From DASWED01 sp036394995 (GTDB lineage Bacteria > Actinomycetota > UBA4738 > JACQTL01), in NCBI GenBank assembly GCA_036394995.1, contig DASWED010000105.1, forward strand, positions 59,612 to 123,611: 64,000 bases of DNA, given 5' to 3'. The notes under the pieces were generated by a model. That model was not told where the DNA came from. It saw only the letters and a list, made by a program, of their open reading frames with translations, and did no database searches. The stretch's first letter is position 1. Every line of letters begins with the position of its first letter. The translations under genes and the position numbers were made by a program. Shown in pieces: positions 25,866-34,893 of this stretch.

Positions 25866-27109
25866 GGGCGGAGCTCGTCGGGGTCGGGACCGAGATCCTG
25901 CTCGGCCAGATCGCGAACTCGAACGCGCAGTGGATGTCCGAACGGCTGGCGGAGATCGGCGTGGACGTCGTGCACCACCAGGCGGTGGGCGACAACCTCG
26001 ACCGGATCGCGGACGCGTTCCGCCTGGCCCTGTCGCGGGCCGACGTCGTGATCGCCACCGGCGGGCTGGGGCCGACCCAGGACGACATCACCCGGGAGGG
26101 GATCGCAGCCGCGCTCGGGGTGCGGCTGGTCCGGCATCCCGAGATCGAGGAGTTCCTGCGGGAGAAGTTCCGGGGGTTCGGGCGCCCCATGCCCGAGATC
26201 AACCTGATCCAGGCCGACGTGCCGGAGGGGGCCCGGTACATCCTCCCGGTCCGGGGGACGGCGCCCGGGCTGATCTGCTCCTCTCCCGGAGGCCCCGTGC
26301 TGTACGCGGTCCCCGGGGTCCCCGCGGAGATGCGGGAGATGATGGAGGGCACGATCCTGCCGGAGCTCCGGGAACGGGCCGGCCCGGCCACGATCGTGTC
26401 GATGGTCCTGCGGTGCGCGGGGATCCCGGAGTCGAGGGTGGCCGAGTTGCTGGCCGACCTGTTCGCCTCGTCGTCGAACCCGACCGTGGCGTACCTGGCC
26501 TCGGCGGGCGAGGTCAAGGTCCGGCTCACCGCGAAGGCGGCGACGCCGGAGGAGGCCTCGGCCCTCATCGAACCGCTGGCCGAACAGGTCCGGTCCCGGT
26601 TGGGCGATCACGTGTTCACCTCGGAGGACGAGGAGCTGGAGCACGTCGTGGGCCGGCTGCTGCGGGAGCGGGGGATGCGGGTGGCGCTGGCGGAGTCGCT
26701 CACCGGGGGAGGGCTGGCCCAGCGGCTCACGTCGGCGGAGGGGGCCTCCGACTACTTCTGCGGATCGGCGGTGGTGTACACGGCCGACGCGAAGCGCGAC
26801 CTCCTGGGGGTGCGGCAGGAGACCATCGACGGCCCGGGAGTGGTGAGCGAGGAGTGCGCCCGCGAGATGGCGGCCGGGGCCCGGCGGGTGTTCGGCGCCG
26901 ACGTCGCGGTGTCGCTCACCGGGGTGGCCGGGCCGGACCCCCACGACGGCAAACCCCCGGGCGACGTGTGGGTGGCGCTCGACGCCGGCGACGTGCAGAC
27001 GGCCCGCCACCTCCGCGCGCCGGGCGACCGGGCCCAGGTCGCCCGGTGGTCCCAGCAGGCCGGGCTGGACATCCTGCGCCGGTTCCTCGAGGGCCGGCTG
27101 GAGGGCTGA
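25862..27109 (+). CDS. cinA: CinA family protein (competence/damage-inducible, nucleotide pyrophosphatase and nicotinamide amidase domains)
   Basis: A 415-aa two-domain protein. The N-terminal MoaB-like domain (VGTEILLGQIANSN, ATGGLGPTQDDITRE, SSPGGPVLYAVPGVP) is an ADP-ribose/CoA-type pyrophosphatase in relatives; the C-terminal PncC-type domain (VALAESLTGGGLAQRLT, GSAVVYTADAKRDLLGV, AVSLTGVAGPDPHDG) is an NMN amidohydrolase. It begins at a GTG overlapping pgsA and precedes thpR and recA, the conserved pgsA-cinA-recA order. Confidence 0.94.
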   Translation: MRAELVGVGTEILLGQIANSNAQWMSERLAEIGVDVVHHQAVGDNLDRIADAFRLALSRADVVIATGGLGPTQDDITREGIAAALGVRLVRHPEIEEFLREKFRGFGRPMPEINLIQADVPEGARYILPVRGTAPGLICSSPGGPVLYAVPGVPAEMREMMEGTILPELRERAGPATIVSMVLRCAGIPESRVAELLADLFASSSNPTVAYLASAGEVKVRLTAKAATPEEASALIEPLAEQVRSRLGDHVFTSEDEELEHVVGRLLRERGMRVALAESLTGGGLAQRLTSAEGASDYFCGSAVVYTADAKRDLLGVRQETIDGPGVVSEECAREMAAGARRVFGADVAVSLTGVAGPDPHDGKPPGDVWVALDAGDVQTARHLRAPGDRAQVARWSQQAGLDILRRFLEGRLEG

Positions 27110-27115
27110 CCCACG

Positions 27116-27700
27116 GTGGCCCGCGACCGTTCCACGCGCCCGGAGGCGCGCCCGCTGCGGCTGTTCGTGGCGGTGGATGTGCCGGAGGAGGTCCGGGACC
27201 GGCTCGCGAAGACCGTTGCGCTGCATCGGGATCGGGTTCCCGGGGCCCGGTGGGCACCCCCGGAGAACTGGCACGTCACGCTGAAGTTCCTGGGGAGCGT
27301 GGATCCTCCCCTCTTGGACTGGGTCCTGTCGTCGGTGGGGGAGGCCGCATCCGAGCACATCCCGTTCATGGCCCGGCTGAGCGCGATGGGGGCGTTCCCG
27401 AGCGCGAAGCGGGCCCGGGTCGTATGGGCGGGCCTGGAGGATCGCCACGGCGAGCTGGTGTCCCTGGCCCGATCCGTGGACCGGACGCTCGAGCGGGAGT
27501 TCCCCGCGGAGCAGCGTCCGTTCTCCCCGCACCTGACGCTGGCCCGGCTCAAGGAGCAGGCCGCGCTGCCCGAGGACGTACTCTCGCTCGACGTGAAGAG
27601 CGACCCGTTCCGGATCGCGACCCTCCGCCTGTACCGCAGCTACCTCGGCCGCCCGAGCGCCCGCTACGAGGTCCTCCGGGAATTCCCGCTGTCGGGCTGA
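27116..27700 (+). CDS. thpR: RNA 2',3'-cyclic phosphodiesterase (2H superfamily, LigT/ThpR)
   Basis: Opens 2',3'-cyclic phosphates or ligates 2'-5' RNA ends. The 194-aa product has both catalytic HxTx motifs: HVTLKFLG (about residue 46) and HLTLARL (about residue 142), plus the typical start RLFVAVDVPEEV. It lies between cinA and recA, as often in actinobacteria and Firmicutes. The SOS-controlled recA promoter begins just after its stop. Confidence 0.93.
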   Translation: MARDRSTRPEARPLRLFVAVDVPEEVRDRLAKTVALHRDRVPGARWAPPENWHVTLKFLGSVDPPLLDWVLSSVGEAASEHIPFMARLSAMGAFPSAKRARVVWAGLEDRHGELVSLARSVDRTLEREFPAEQRPFSPHLTLARLKEQAALPEDVLSLDVKSDPFRIATLRLYRSYLGRPSARYEVLREFPLSG

Positions 27701-27712
27701 CGTGCCGGGTAC

Positions 27713-27741
27713 TTGTGTTCGAACACGTGTTCGGGTAGGGT
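27713..27741 (+). promoter_or_regulatory. recA promoter with LexA (SOS) box in the spacer
   Basis: TTGTGT (27713-27718) and TAGGGT (27736-27741) are 17 bp apart. The spacer contains TCGAACACGTGTTCGG (27719-27734), an almost perfect actinobacterial SOS box (CGAAC-N4-GTTCG). LexA bound here would block polymerase directly. A weaker GTTCCGAAC follows near 27754. The leader to the recA ATG is about 127 nt. Confidence 0.85.
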
Positions 27742-27874
27742 CCCGGGTTGCATGTTCCGAACGACAGGGATGTAATTCGTGTCAGACCCCCTCGCTAGAG
27801 TGCGCTCGGTCAGGGTCCCGCTTGGTGCGGTGACCGAGGGGGTCCGCGCCTTCGGGCGAGAGGAGGCTCACGGG

Positions 27875-30055
27875 ATGGACCGGGAGAAGATGCTCGATGT
27901 CGCCCTCACGCAGATCGAGAAGCAGTACGGCAAGGGCGCGGTGATGAAGCTGGGGGAGCACCCGGCCGGTCAGGGGATCTCGGTCATCCCCACGGGGTCG
28001 ATGGCGCTCGACATCGCGCTCGGCGTGGGCGGGATCCCGCGGGGGCGGATCGTCGAGGTCTTCGGCCCGGAGGGGTCCGGGAAGACCACCGTGTGCCTCC
28101 ATGTCATCGCGGAGGCCCAGCGCCGCGGGGGGATCGCCGCGTTCATCGACGCCGAGCACGCGCTGGATCCCACGTACGCGCGCGCGCTGGGCGTGAACAT
28201 CGACGAGCTGCTGGTGTCCCAGCCCGACTCCGGCGAACAGGCCCTGGAGATCGCCGACATGCTGATCCGATCCGGCGCGCTCGACGTCGTGGTGATCGAC
28301 TCGGTGGCCGCGCTCGTCCCCCGGGCGGAGATCGAGGGCGAGATGGGCGACTCCCACGTCGGCCTGCAGGCCCGGCTCATGTCCCAGGCCATGCGGAAGC
28401 TGAACGGCTCGCTCAGCCGGTTCGACACGACCGCGATCTTCATCAACCAGTTGCGGGAGAAGATCGGGGTGCTTTTCGGGTGTTGCCATTACTCGACACT
28501 GGTCTCGCTGGCCGACGGAACTCAGGAGATGATCGGCAAGATCGTCAACCAGCGCCTGCCGGTGAACGTGCTGTCATACGATCCGGAGCGCGGGGAGGTC
28601 GTGCCCAAGAGGGTGGTGAACTGGTTCGACAACGGCCGTACCGAAGAGTTCATCAACTTCACCGTGGCGCGTCCGGGTCCCGCTGGGCGCTCCCAGTTCG
28701 CATGCACCCCGAACCACATGATTCGCACTCCCGGCGGATGGAGGGAAGCTCAGACCCTTTCGGTGGGCGACCGGGTGATGATGGGTGTCCCTCATCGCCT
28801 CTCCGACTTCCAGTGGCAGGTTGTGCTGGGCGGGCTGATGGGAGACGGGGCTCTGTCCCACAATCAGAACGGGCTGGCCGCGCGGTACCGGTTCGGGCAC
28901 GGCGTGCGGCAGACCGTTTACGCGGATTGGAAGGCCTCGCTCCTCGAGAACATCGGCGTGAGCCGATCGACAAACGCCAAGGATGCTGTCTTCTACGACA
29001 TGACCCCGCTCCCCGAGCTGGCGGAGCTTCGCCGAGCCGTGTACGTCGGGGGGAAGAAGGTGTTCAGCGAGGACTTCCTCAAGGCATTGACACCGCTATC
29101 CCTCGCCATCTGGTACATGGACGACGGTACTTTCTCCCTGCGCGCCAAGGGGATGCAGGAACGGACGAGGGAAGGCAGTGGGAGGGTAGAGATCTGCGTT
29201 GAGGCGATGGAACAGACGACCCAGCGCCGGCTGGCTGCCTACCTGTCCGACACATGGGGGATCACGCCGACGGTTCGAGTCCGGGAGGGCAAGACGGTGT
29301 TCGTCTTCCCGAAGGATGAGACGGCCAAGTTCCACGCACTCATCGCGCCGTGCGTTCATCCGTCGATGCAGTACAAGCTCCTTCCACGGTTCCAGGGGCG
29401 GTTCGACGTGAAGCCGGTGCTCGCCCCAATGCGCCGCGAACTGATGCCGATGCCCATCAAAGAGATTCGCGCCAAGGCCCGCTCAACGAACACGCACCGC
29501 TTCGACATCGAGGTGGAGGGGAGCCACAACTACCTCGCCGACGGGGTCGTGGTCCACAACTCGCCCGAAACGACCCCCGGGGGGCGGGCGCTGAAGTTCT
29601 ACTCGTCGGTCCGGCTGGACGTCCGCAAGGTGGAGAACCTCAAGGACGGGACCGAGGTGGTGGGGTCGCGCACGCGGGTCAAGGTGGTGAAGAACAAGGT
29701 GGCGCCGCCGTTCCGCCAGTGCGAGTTCGACATCATGTACGGCAGGGGCATCTCCCGGGAGGGATCGCTGCTCGACGTCGGCGTGGACCTCGAGATCGTG
29801 AAGAAGGGCGGCGCGTGGTTCACCTACGAGGGCGAGCAATTGGGCCAGGGCCGGGAGAACGCACGGCAGTTCCTGGCCGAGCACGCCGACGTGGCTCTGG
29901 ACATCGAACGGCGGGTGCGGGAGGCGGTGGGGCTGGCCGCCTTCGCGAACGGCGGGGACGAGGTGGTGGACATCGGCGCGATCGATGGCGCGGTGGGTGA
30001 GGGCGCCGGCAACGGGCAGGCTCGCAAGGAGACTGCCGCGACGCCGGCCGGGTGA
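27875..30055 (+). CDS. recA: RecA recombinase precursor containing an intein
   Basis: Strand-exchange ATPase and LexA co-protease. The precursor is 726 aa: RecA residues 1-202, an intein of 360 aa, then 164 more RecA residues (mature RecA about 366 aa). Walker A GPEGSGKT is at residues 64-71, Walker B is [12 protein letters not shown], and loop L2 follows the intein site. The intein splits KIGVLFG from SPETTPGG, inside the L2 DNA-binding loop. The ATG at 27875 is preceded by AGAGGAGG (27859-27866); a GTG at 27779 would add 32 untypical residues. SOS control comes from the upstream LexA box; recX overlaps the stop. Confidence 0.97.
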   Translation: MDREKMLDVALTQIEKQYGKGAVMKLGEHPAGQGISVIPTGSMALDIALGVGGIPRGRIVEVFGPEGSGKTTVCLHVIAEAQRRGGIAAFIDAEHALDPTYARALGVNIDELLVSQPDSGEQALEIADMLIRSGALDVVVIDSVAALVPRAEIEGEMGDSHVGLQARLMSQAMRKLNGSLSRFDTTAIFINQLREKIGVLFGCCHYSTLVSLADGTQEMIGKIVNQRLPVNVLSYDPERGEVVPKRVVNWFDNGRTEEFINFTVARPGPAGRSQFACTPNHMIRTPGGWREAQTLSVGDRVMMGVPHRLSDFQWQVVLGGLMGDGALSHNQNGLAARYRFGHGVRQTVYADWKASLLENIGVSRSTNAKDAVFYDMTPLPELAELRRAVYVGGKKVFSEDFLKALTPLSLAIWYMDDGTFSLRAKGMQERTREGSGRVEICVEAMEQTTQRRLAAYLSDTWGITPTVRVREGKTVFVFPKDETAKFHALIAPCVHPSMQYKLLPRFQGRFDVKPVLAPMRRELMPMPIKEIRAKARSTNTHRFDIEVEGSHNYLADGVVVHNSPETTPGGRALKFYSSVRLDVRKVENLKDGTEVVGSRTRVKVVKNKVAPPFRQCEFDIMYGRGISREGSLLDVGVDLEIVKKGGAWFTYEGEQLGQGRENARQFLAEHADVALDIERRVREAVGLAAFANGGDEVVDIGAIDGAVGEGAGNGQARKETAATPAG
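28481..29560 (+). other. RecA intein (recA-b site, LAGLIDADG homing endonuclease)
   Basis: In-frame insert of 360 aa. Block A begins [13 protein letters not shown] (nucleophile Cys1), block B has TPNH (about residues 76-79), the C-terminus is [12 protein letters not shown], and the +1 extein residue is Ser. Two LAGLIDADG-type helices are present: [11 protein letters not shown] (about 115-125) and [12 protein letters not shown] (about 208-219). Sequence and site correspond to the Mycobacterium leprae RecA intein rather than the M. tuberculosis one, which sits after VVKNK. Key splicing residues (Cys1, block-B His, penultimate His, Asn, Ser+1) are all present, so splicing should work. Confidence 0.95.
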
Positions 30056-30669
30056 GCAGCGAGGAGCGTGAGCCCGCCGGGGTGCCGAAGGGGCCGACAA
30101 GGGGAAGGGGCCTCGTGGTATCCCGGCGGGATCACCCGCCGAGACGCGACGCCGACCGAACGCGCTTCGATGACTCCGCGAAGAAGGGCCCCCGGGGAAC
30201 GGCGCGAGACAGGGCGCTGAACCTGCTGTCGTTCCGTGACCGGAGTCGCCGGGAGCTGGAGCGTCGTCTCCGACAGGCGGGGTTCGAGGATGACGACGTC
30301 GGCGAGGCCCTCGACGGCCTGGCGCGAGTGGGGCTGGTCGACGATGCCCGCTTCGCGCGCGCGGTCGTGGAACTGGAGGCGGGCCGCCGCCTCTCCGGGC
30401 GCCGGGTGGTGGAGTCCAGGCTCGTGGCGAAGGGCGTTGACCGGGAATCGGCCCGGGCGGCCATGGCCGAGCTCGACGATCCGGGGGCGGAGCGAGCCAG
30501 GGCCGAGGAGCTCGCCCGGGGCCGGGCCGCACGGATGGCCGGCCTGCCGTCCGACGCGGCCTACCGGCGTCTCGTCGGGTTCCTGGCCCGCCGCGGCTAC
30601 GCCCCGTCGCTGTGTCGGGATGTCGCCCGCAGGGCTCTGGCCGTGGACCCGGTCGACGACCCCGCCTGA
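30052..30669 (+). CDS. recX: Recombination regulator RecX
   Basis: Small, highly charged protein that binds the RecA filament and limits its activity; 205 aa. The helical repeats typical of RecX are visible: [35 protein letters not shown] and [15 protein letters not shown]. The first 45 or so residues are a variable basic extension. The GTG at 30052 overlaps the recA stop by 4 nt, so it is SOS-co-expressed and coupled. Confidence 0.93.
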   Translation: MSSEEREPAGVPKGPTRGRGLVVSRRDHPPRRDADRTRFDDSAKKGPRGTARDRALNLLSFRDRSRRELERRLRQAGFEDDDVGEALDGLARVGLVDDARFARAVVELEAGRRLSGRRVVESRLVAKGVDRESARAAMAELDDPGAERARAEELARGRAARMAGLPSDAAYRRLVGFLARRGYAPSLCRDVARRALAVDPVDDPA

Positions 30670-31240
30670 GGTCCCGGAGTCCGAATCACCCGCCGGTTCG
30701 CCCCCGCCCCGACCCCGGAGCCGCGACCCGCCCACTCTGATCCAGCCGGGTCTTGCCGAGTCGCACGGGCTTCACCCACAATCCGGCCAGCGTGACGGAG
30801 GGGAGGTCTGCGCCGAATTGAGTCCCACGTCTGTGGTCGGCCGCGAGGCCGAGTTCGACGGTATTCGCACGTTCCTCTCCGCGCCGCCCGCCGGCCCCGC
30901 CTCGCTCGAGATTCGCGGGCCCGGGGGGCTGGACGTCGTCACCGGCGTGGAGACCGGCGCGCGTGCTGAACCCGACGCGGCCCGCGCAGACCATTGCACG
31001 CGGCGGTTCGACGCCGTACATTGTGCAATTGAGAGGCTGGAGATCGACCCACAATCTGTTCGACCAGTGCCGAACCGACCGAATCGACACCGAGCACCGA
31101 TGACCATCCGACGACGAAGGGATCATGGGAGCGGGGCGGACGCCCCGGCTTCACGCACTTCGTCCTGACCTCTTTTCGCACCGGGCCGAGCAGCGGGCCG
31201 CGATCCCGCCTCCTTCGAGCACACATGAACGGAGGCAGCG
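30670..31240. other. Gene-poor spacer between recX and rny
   Basis: This 571-bp stretch has no intact gene. It holds a truncated ATPase/LuxR-regulator start at 30818-30925 and, near 31220, a GGAGG site serving rny. The rest shows no recognisable protein, RNA gene or repeat. Confidence 0.6.
30818..30925 (+). pseudogene. 5' remnant of an AAA-ATPase / LuxR-family regulator
   Basis: A TTG preceded by GGAGGGGAGG at a normal distance opens SPTSVVGREAEFDGIRTFLS and continues APPAGPASLEIRGPGG. This is the usual N-terminus of large STAND/LuxR regulators (VGREAEL..I..FL ... PAALVLEGEAGIGKT). The similarity ends where Walker A should appear (GPGGLDVVTG in place of GEAGIGKT), and the frame then runs on into unrelated sequence. 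It looks like the stump of a deleted gene. The identification rests on one short block. Confidence 0.55.
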
Positions 31241-32770
31241 ATGACGTGGCTGTTCGTGGCCCTGGCCCTGGTGGCCGGGGCGGCCGTGGGCTTCGTGGCG
31301 CGCCGGCTGATGGTCTCCTCCAGGGTCCAGACGGCCGAGACCCGGGCCCAGCTGGTCGTCCTGGAGGCCGAACGCGAGGCCCAATCGAAGGTCCAGCTGG
31401 CCCTGGTGGAGGTCAAGGAGGAGATCGCGGCGATGCGCCGCGAGGCCGAGGAGGACATCCGCACCAGGCGTGAGGAGATCCTCCGAGCGGAGCAACGCCT
31501 GTCCTCGAAGGAGGACGCCGCGGAGCGGAAGCTCGCGGAGATCGACCGCCGGGACCAGGACCTGGGCAAGCGGGCCCAGGACCTGGAGCGGATCCGGGGG
31601 CAGCTCGAGAAGACCGCGGAGTACCAGCGAACCCAGCTCGAGGCGGTCGCCCGGATGACGGCGAGCGAGGCCCGCGACGCCCTCACCAAGCAGATCGTGG
31701 GCGACGCCAAGCGCGCCGCGATGGGCCAGGTTCGCGAGCTCGAGCAGCGGGCCCGGGAGGAGGGCGAGGAGCGGGCCCGCAAGATCGTGACGATCGCCAT
31801 CCAGCGGGTGGCCAGCGAGCAAACCGCCGAGTCCACCGTCAGCGTGTTCCCGCTGCCGTCGGAGGACATGAAGGGCCGGATCATCGGCCGGGAGGGCCGG
31901 AACATCCGGGCGTTCGAGGCCCTCACCGGGGTCAACCTCATCATCGACGACACGCCCGAGGCCGTGGTCCTGTCCTGCTTCGACCCCGTTCGCAGAGAGG
32001 TGGCCCGCCTGACCCTGGAGAAACTCGTCTCCGACGGGCGCATCCACCCGGCGCGGATCGAGGAGATGCACGAACGGTCCATGCGTGAGGTGGAGGACGA
32101 GATCAAGAAGGCCGGGGAGGCCGCCCTCGACGACGTGGGCATCGCCGACGTCCACCCGGAGATGCTGAAGGTGCTGGGGCGGCTCCGGTACCGGACGTCG
32201 TACGGGCAGAACGTCCTGCGGCACCTGGTGGAGTCGGCCCACATCGGGGCGGGGCTCGCCGCGGAGCTGGGGGTCGATCCCCACCTGGTGAAGCGGTGCG
32301 CGCTCATGCACGACATCGGCAAGGCCGTGACCCACGAGGTGGAGGGGTCGCACGCGCTGATCGGCGCGGAGCTGGCCCGGCGGCTGAAGGAGCCCCCGGA
32401 GGTCGTCCACGCCATCGAGTCACACCACGGCGAGGTGGAGCAGCGGACCATCGAGGCCGTCCTGGCCCAGGTGGCCGACCAGATCTCGGGGGGCCGCCCC
32501 GGGGCCCGGCGGGAGTCGCTCGAGACCTACGTGAAGCGCCTGGAGCGGCTCGAGGAGATCTGCACGTCGCATCCCGGCGTGGAGAAGACGTTCGCGATGC
32601 AGGCGGGCCGCGAGGTCCGGGTCATGGTCAAGCCCGAGGAGGTCGACGACCTCTCGGCGCAGGTCCTGGCCCGCGACATCGCCAAGCAGGTCGAGGAGGA
32701 GCTCCAGTACCCCGGGCAGATCCGGATCACGGTCGTGCGGGAGCTCAGAGCCGTCGAATACGCCAAATAG
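31241..32770 (+). CDS. rny: Ribonuclease Y
   Basis: Membrane-anchored endoribonuclease that initiates mRNA decay; 509 aa. An N-terminal transmembrane helix (about residues 3-22), a long coiled coil (about 30-190, rich in Glu/Arg/Lys/Gln), a KH domain (GRIIGREGRNIRAFEALTG with the GxxG loop) and an HD domain (MHDIGKAVTHEVEGSHALIGAEL, His-Asp metal site) follow in order. The C-terminus YPGQIRITVVRELRAVEYAK is standard. RNase Y together with RNase J is the Bacillus-like set and less usual in Streptomyces-type actinobacteria, which rely on RNase E. Confidence 0.96.
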   Translation: MTWLFVALALVAGAAVGFVARRLMVSSRVQTAETRAQLVVLEAEREAQSKVQLALVEVKEEIAAMRREAEEDIRTRREEILRAEQRLSSKEDAAERKLAEIDRRDQDLGKRAQDLERIRGQLEKTAEYQRTQLEAVARMTASEARDALTKQIVGDAKRAAMGQVRELEQRAREEGEERARKIVTIAIQRVASEQTAESTVSVFPLPSEDMKGRIIGREGRNIRAFEALTGVNLIIDDTPEAVVLSCFDPVRREVARLTLEKLVSDGRIHPARIEEMHERSMREVEDEIKKAGEAALDDVGIADVHPEMLKVLGRLRYRTSYGQNVLRHLVESAHIGAGLAAELGVDPHLVKRCALMHDIGKAVTHEVEGSHALIGAELARRLKEPPEVVHAIESHHGEVEQRTIEAVLAQVADQISGGRPGARRESLETYVKRLERLEEICTSHPGVEKTFAMQAGREVRVMVKPEEVDDLSAQVLARDIAKQVEEELQYPGQIRITVVRELRAVEYAK

Positions 32771-32903
32771 GGATCCCAGGCACGGGCAGGACCCGAACAC
32801 GGCTCCTGACCTGCAGTTCTGGCGTTCCCGCGACGTGACGCTCGCCTTGCTTTAGGGGCCCTGCACAGCGGGAATACCCGAAATGAGGAAAGGAGGTTCG
32901 ATC

Positions 32904-33449
32904 GTGGCACGCCAACCTGCATACGAACCTCACGAGCACGTCACGCCGGCGGCGCCCCCACGTCCGGTGGTGGCAGCGCCCGCGACCGAGACGCGGATTC
33001 GGCCCTCCCACACGGGGCTGGCCACGCGCATCGTCCTGACCCTCCTGGGCGCGGCGGGCCTGATCGTCGGCTCGTTCTCGAACGTCCTGGACGGAACCCT
33101 GGGAACCGACGTCCCCATTCGAGCCCTGTGGACGACCGACATGACGGGCGCGACCTTCGTCGGCTCGCTCGGCTTCGCCATGATCGTCGTCGGCCTGGTC
33201 GCCGTCGTGGGCATGGCCATGCGGACGGGGTGGCTGACCAGCCTGGCCGGGGCCGTCGGGATCGCCGGCACCATCCTGTTCCTGGTGCAGGTGTATCGGG
33301 CGGACAACAGCTTCAACGCCGTGAACATCGGCACGTGGCTGTGGGGCCTCGGTGCGCTCCTGTGTCTCGTCGGCGGGTTCTTCGGAGCCCGGCGTGAGAT
33401 CGTCGAGACTACCGCGACGACCACCACGACCGGCTCGTACGTCGCCTGA
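32904..33449 (+). CDS. Four-helix membrane protein of unknown function
   Basis: A 181-aa integral membrane protein. A Pro/Ala/His-rich cytoplasmic N-terminus (about 45 residues) precedes four hydrophobic helices (TRIVLTLLGAAGLIVGSF, GFAMIVVGLVAVVGMAM, AGAVGIAGTILFLVQVY, GTWLWGLGALLCLVGGFFG) and a Thr-rich tail. The GTG at 32904 lies 7 nt after AGGAGG; an ATG at 32883 would place this site inside the gene. I do not recognise the family. It stands alone between rny and miaB. Confidence 0.75.
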   Translation: MARQPAYEPHEHVTPAAPPRPVVAAPATETRIRPSHTGLATRIVLTLLGAAGLIVGSFSNVLDGTLGTDVPIRALWTTDMTGATFVGSLGFAMIVVGLVAVVGMAMRTGWLTSLAGAVGIAGTILFLVQVYRADNSFNAVNIGTWLWGLGALLCLVGGFFGARREIVETTATTTTTGSYVA

Positions 33450-33523
33450 CGGATCCCCGGGTTTCCCGGGGAGTCCGACGGGACGCCTCGAAGCGGCCGG
33501 CCACCGCTTGCTACAGTCGAGCG

Positions 33524-34882
33524 GTGACCGGCCGCTTCCTGTTGCGCACCTTCGGGTGTCAGATGAACGAACACGACTCCGAGCGCATCGCGGGGCTCCT
33601 CACCGCCGACGGCTACGTGCCCACCGAGGAGGCCGCCGACGCCGAGGTCGTGGTGTTCAACACCTGCGCCATCCGGGAGAACGCCGACAACCGGTTGTAC
33701 GGCCAGCTCGGCCGCCTCCGTCCCCTGAAGATGGCGAATCCCCGGATGCGGATCGTGGTGGCCGGCTGCCTGGCCCAGAAGGACCGGGGCCTGATCCAGC
33801 GCCGGGCCCCGTGGGTGGACGTGGTGGTGGGGACGCACGCGCTGCCGTCGCTCCTCGAGCTGATCCGGCGGGCCGAGGCCGAGGGCCCCCAGATGGACGT
33901 CCGCGAGTACACGGAGATCTTCCCCAGCGCGCTCCCCGCGGTCCGGGGCGACCGCCACCGGGCCTGGGTCAGCGTGAGCGTGGGCTGCGACAACCGGTGC
34001 ACGTTCTGCATCGTCCCCCTGGTCCGGGGTCCCCAGCGGTCCCGGCCCCTGGGCGAGATCCTGGCGGAGGTTCAGGGCCTGGCGGCCTCCGGGGTGGTCG
34101 AGGTCACGCTCCTCGGGCAGAACGTGAACACGTACGGCCGGGACCTCACGGTGCCGGGATCCGGTTCGAGGTCCCGGTTCGCCGAGCTCCTCCGGGCCGT
34201 GGACGGGGTGGAGGGTCTCCGGCGGATCCGGTTCACCAGCCCGCACCCGCACGACTTCACGCCGGACGTGATCGACGCCATCGCGGAGTGCGAGCGCGTG
34301 TGCGAGCACATCCACTTCCCGCTGCAGTCGGGGTCCGACCGGGTCCTGCGGGCCATGCGGCGGTCATACCGCTCGGAGCGGTACCTGTCCTGGGTCCGGC
34401 GGATCCGGGAGGCCGTTCCTGGGATCGCGTTCTCCACCGACATCATCGTGGGGTTCCCCGGCGAGACCGAGGAGGACTTCCGGGGGACGCTCCGGGTGGT
34501 GGAGGAGGCCCGGTTCGACAGCGCGTACACGTTCCAGTACTCGCCCCGCCCCGGAACCGCGGCCGCCTCGTTCGAGGACCAGGTCCCGAAGGAGGTCGTC
34601 CAGGAGCGGTTCGACCGGCTGCTGACGGTGCAGGAACGCATCTCGCTGGAGCGCAACCGCGCGTACGAGGGGCGCACCGTCGAGGTCCTGGTGGAGGGGA
34701 CCGGGCGCAAGGGCGGCGTCCAGGGGCGCACCCGGACGAACAAGGTCGTGCACTTCGAGGGGACCGAGGCGCCGGGAGCGTTCCTGGACGTGGTGGTCGA
34801 ACGGGCCCACCCGCACCACCTCCTGGGCCGCCCGGTGCCGGCGTGGGACCGGCGCGGCCGGGCGCTGGTCGCGGCGGGCTGA
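33524..34882 (+). CDS. miaB: tRNA-2-methylthio-N6-isopentenyladenosine37 synthase (MiaB)
   Basis: Radical-SAM methylthiotransferase acting on i6A37 of tRNAs reading UNN codons; 452 aa. The N-terminal UPF0004 domain holds the first cluster Cys residues (FGCQMNEHDSE, FNTCAIRENA, VAGCLAQK), the radical-SAM core has CDNRCTFC, and a TRAM domain is C-terminal. Its substrate is made by MiaA, encoded 11 bp downstream. The GTG at 33524 is preceded by a TACAGT hexamer only 6 nt away and has no Shine-Dalgarno, consistent with a leaderless mRNA. Confidence 0.96.
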   Translation: MTGRFLLRTFGCQMNEHDSERIAGLLTADGYVPTEEAADAEVVVFNTCAIRENADNRLYGQLGRLRPLKMANPRMRIVVAGCLAQKDRGLIQRRAPWVDVVVGTHALPSLLELIRRAEAEGPQMDVREYTEIFPSALPAVRGDRHRAWVSVSVGCDNRCTFCIVPLVRGPQRSRPLGEILAEVQGLAASGVVEVTLLGQNVNTYGRDLTVPGSGSRSRFAELLRAVDGVEGLRRIRFTSPHPHDFTPDVIDAIAECERVCEHIHFPLQSGSDRVLRAMRRSYRSERYLSWVRRIREAVPGIAFSTDIIVGFPGETEEDFRGTLRVVEEARFDSAYTFQYSPRPGTAAASFEDQVPKEVVQERFDRLLTVQERISLERNRAYEGRTVEVLVEGTGRKGGVQGRTRTNKVVHFEGTEAPGAFLDVVVERAHPHHLLGRPVPAWDRRGRALVAAG

Positions 34883-34893
34883 GCCCGGGGCAC

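Noticed and set aside
27779..27874. An upstream GTG start for RecA
   Set aside because: The extra 32 residues match no RecA, and a strong Shine-Dalgarno stands before the ATG at 27875.
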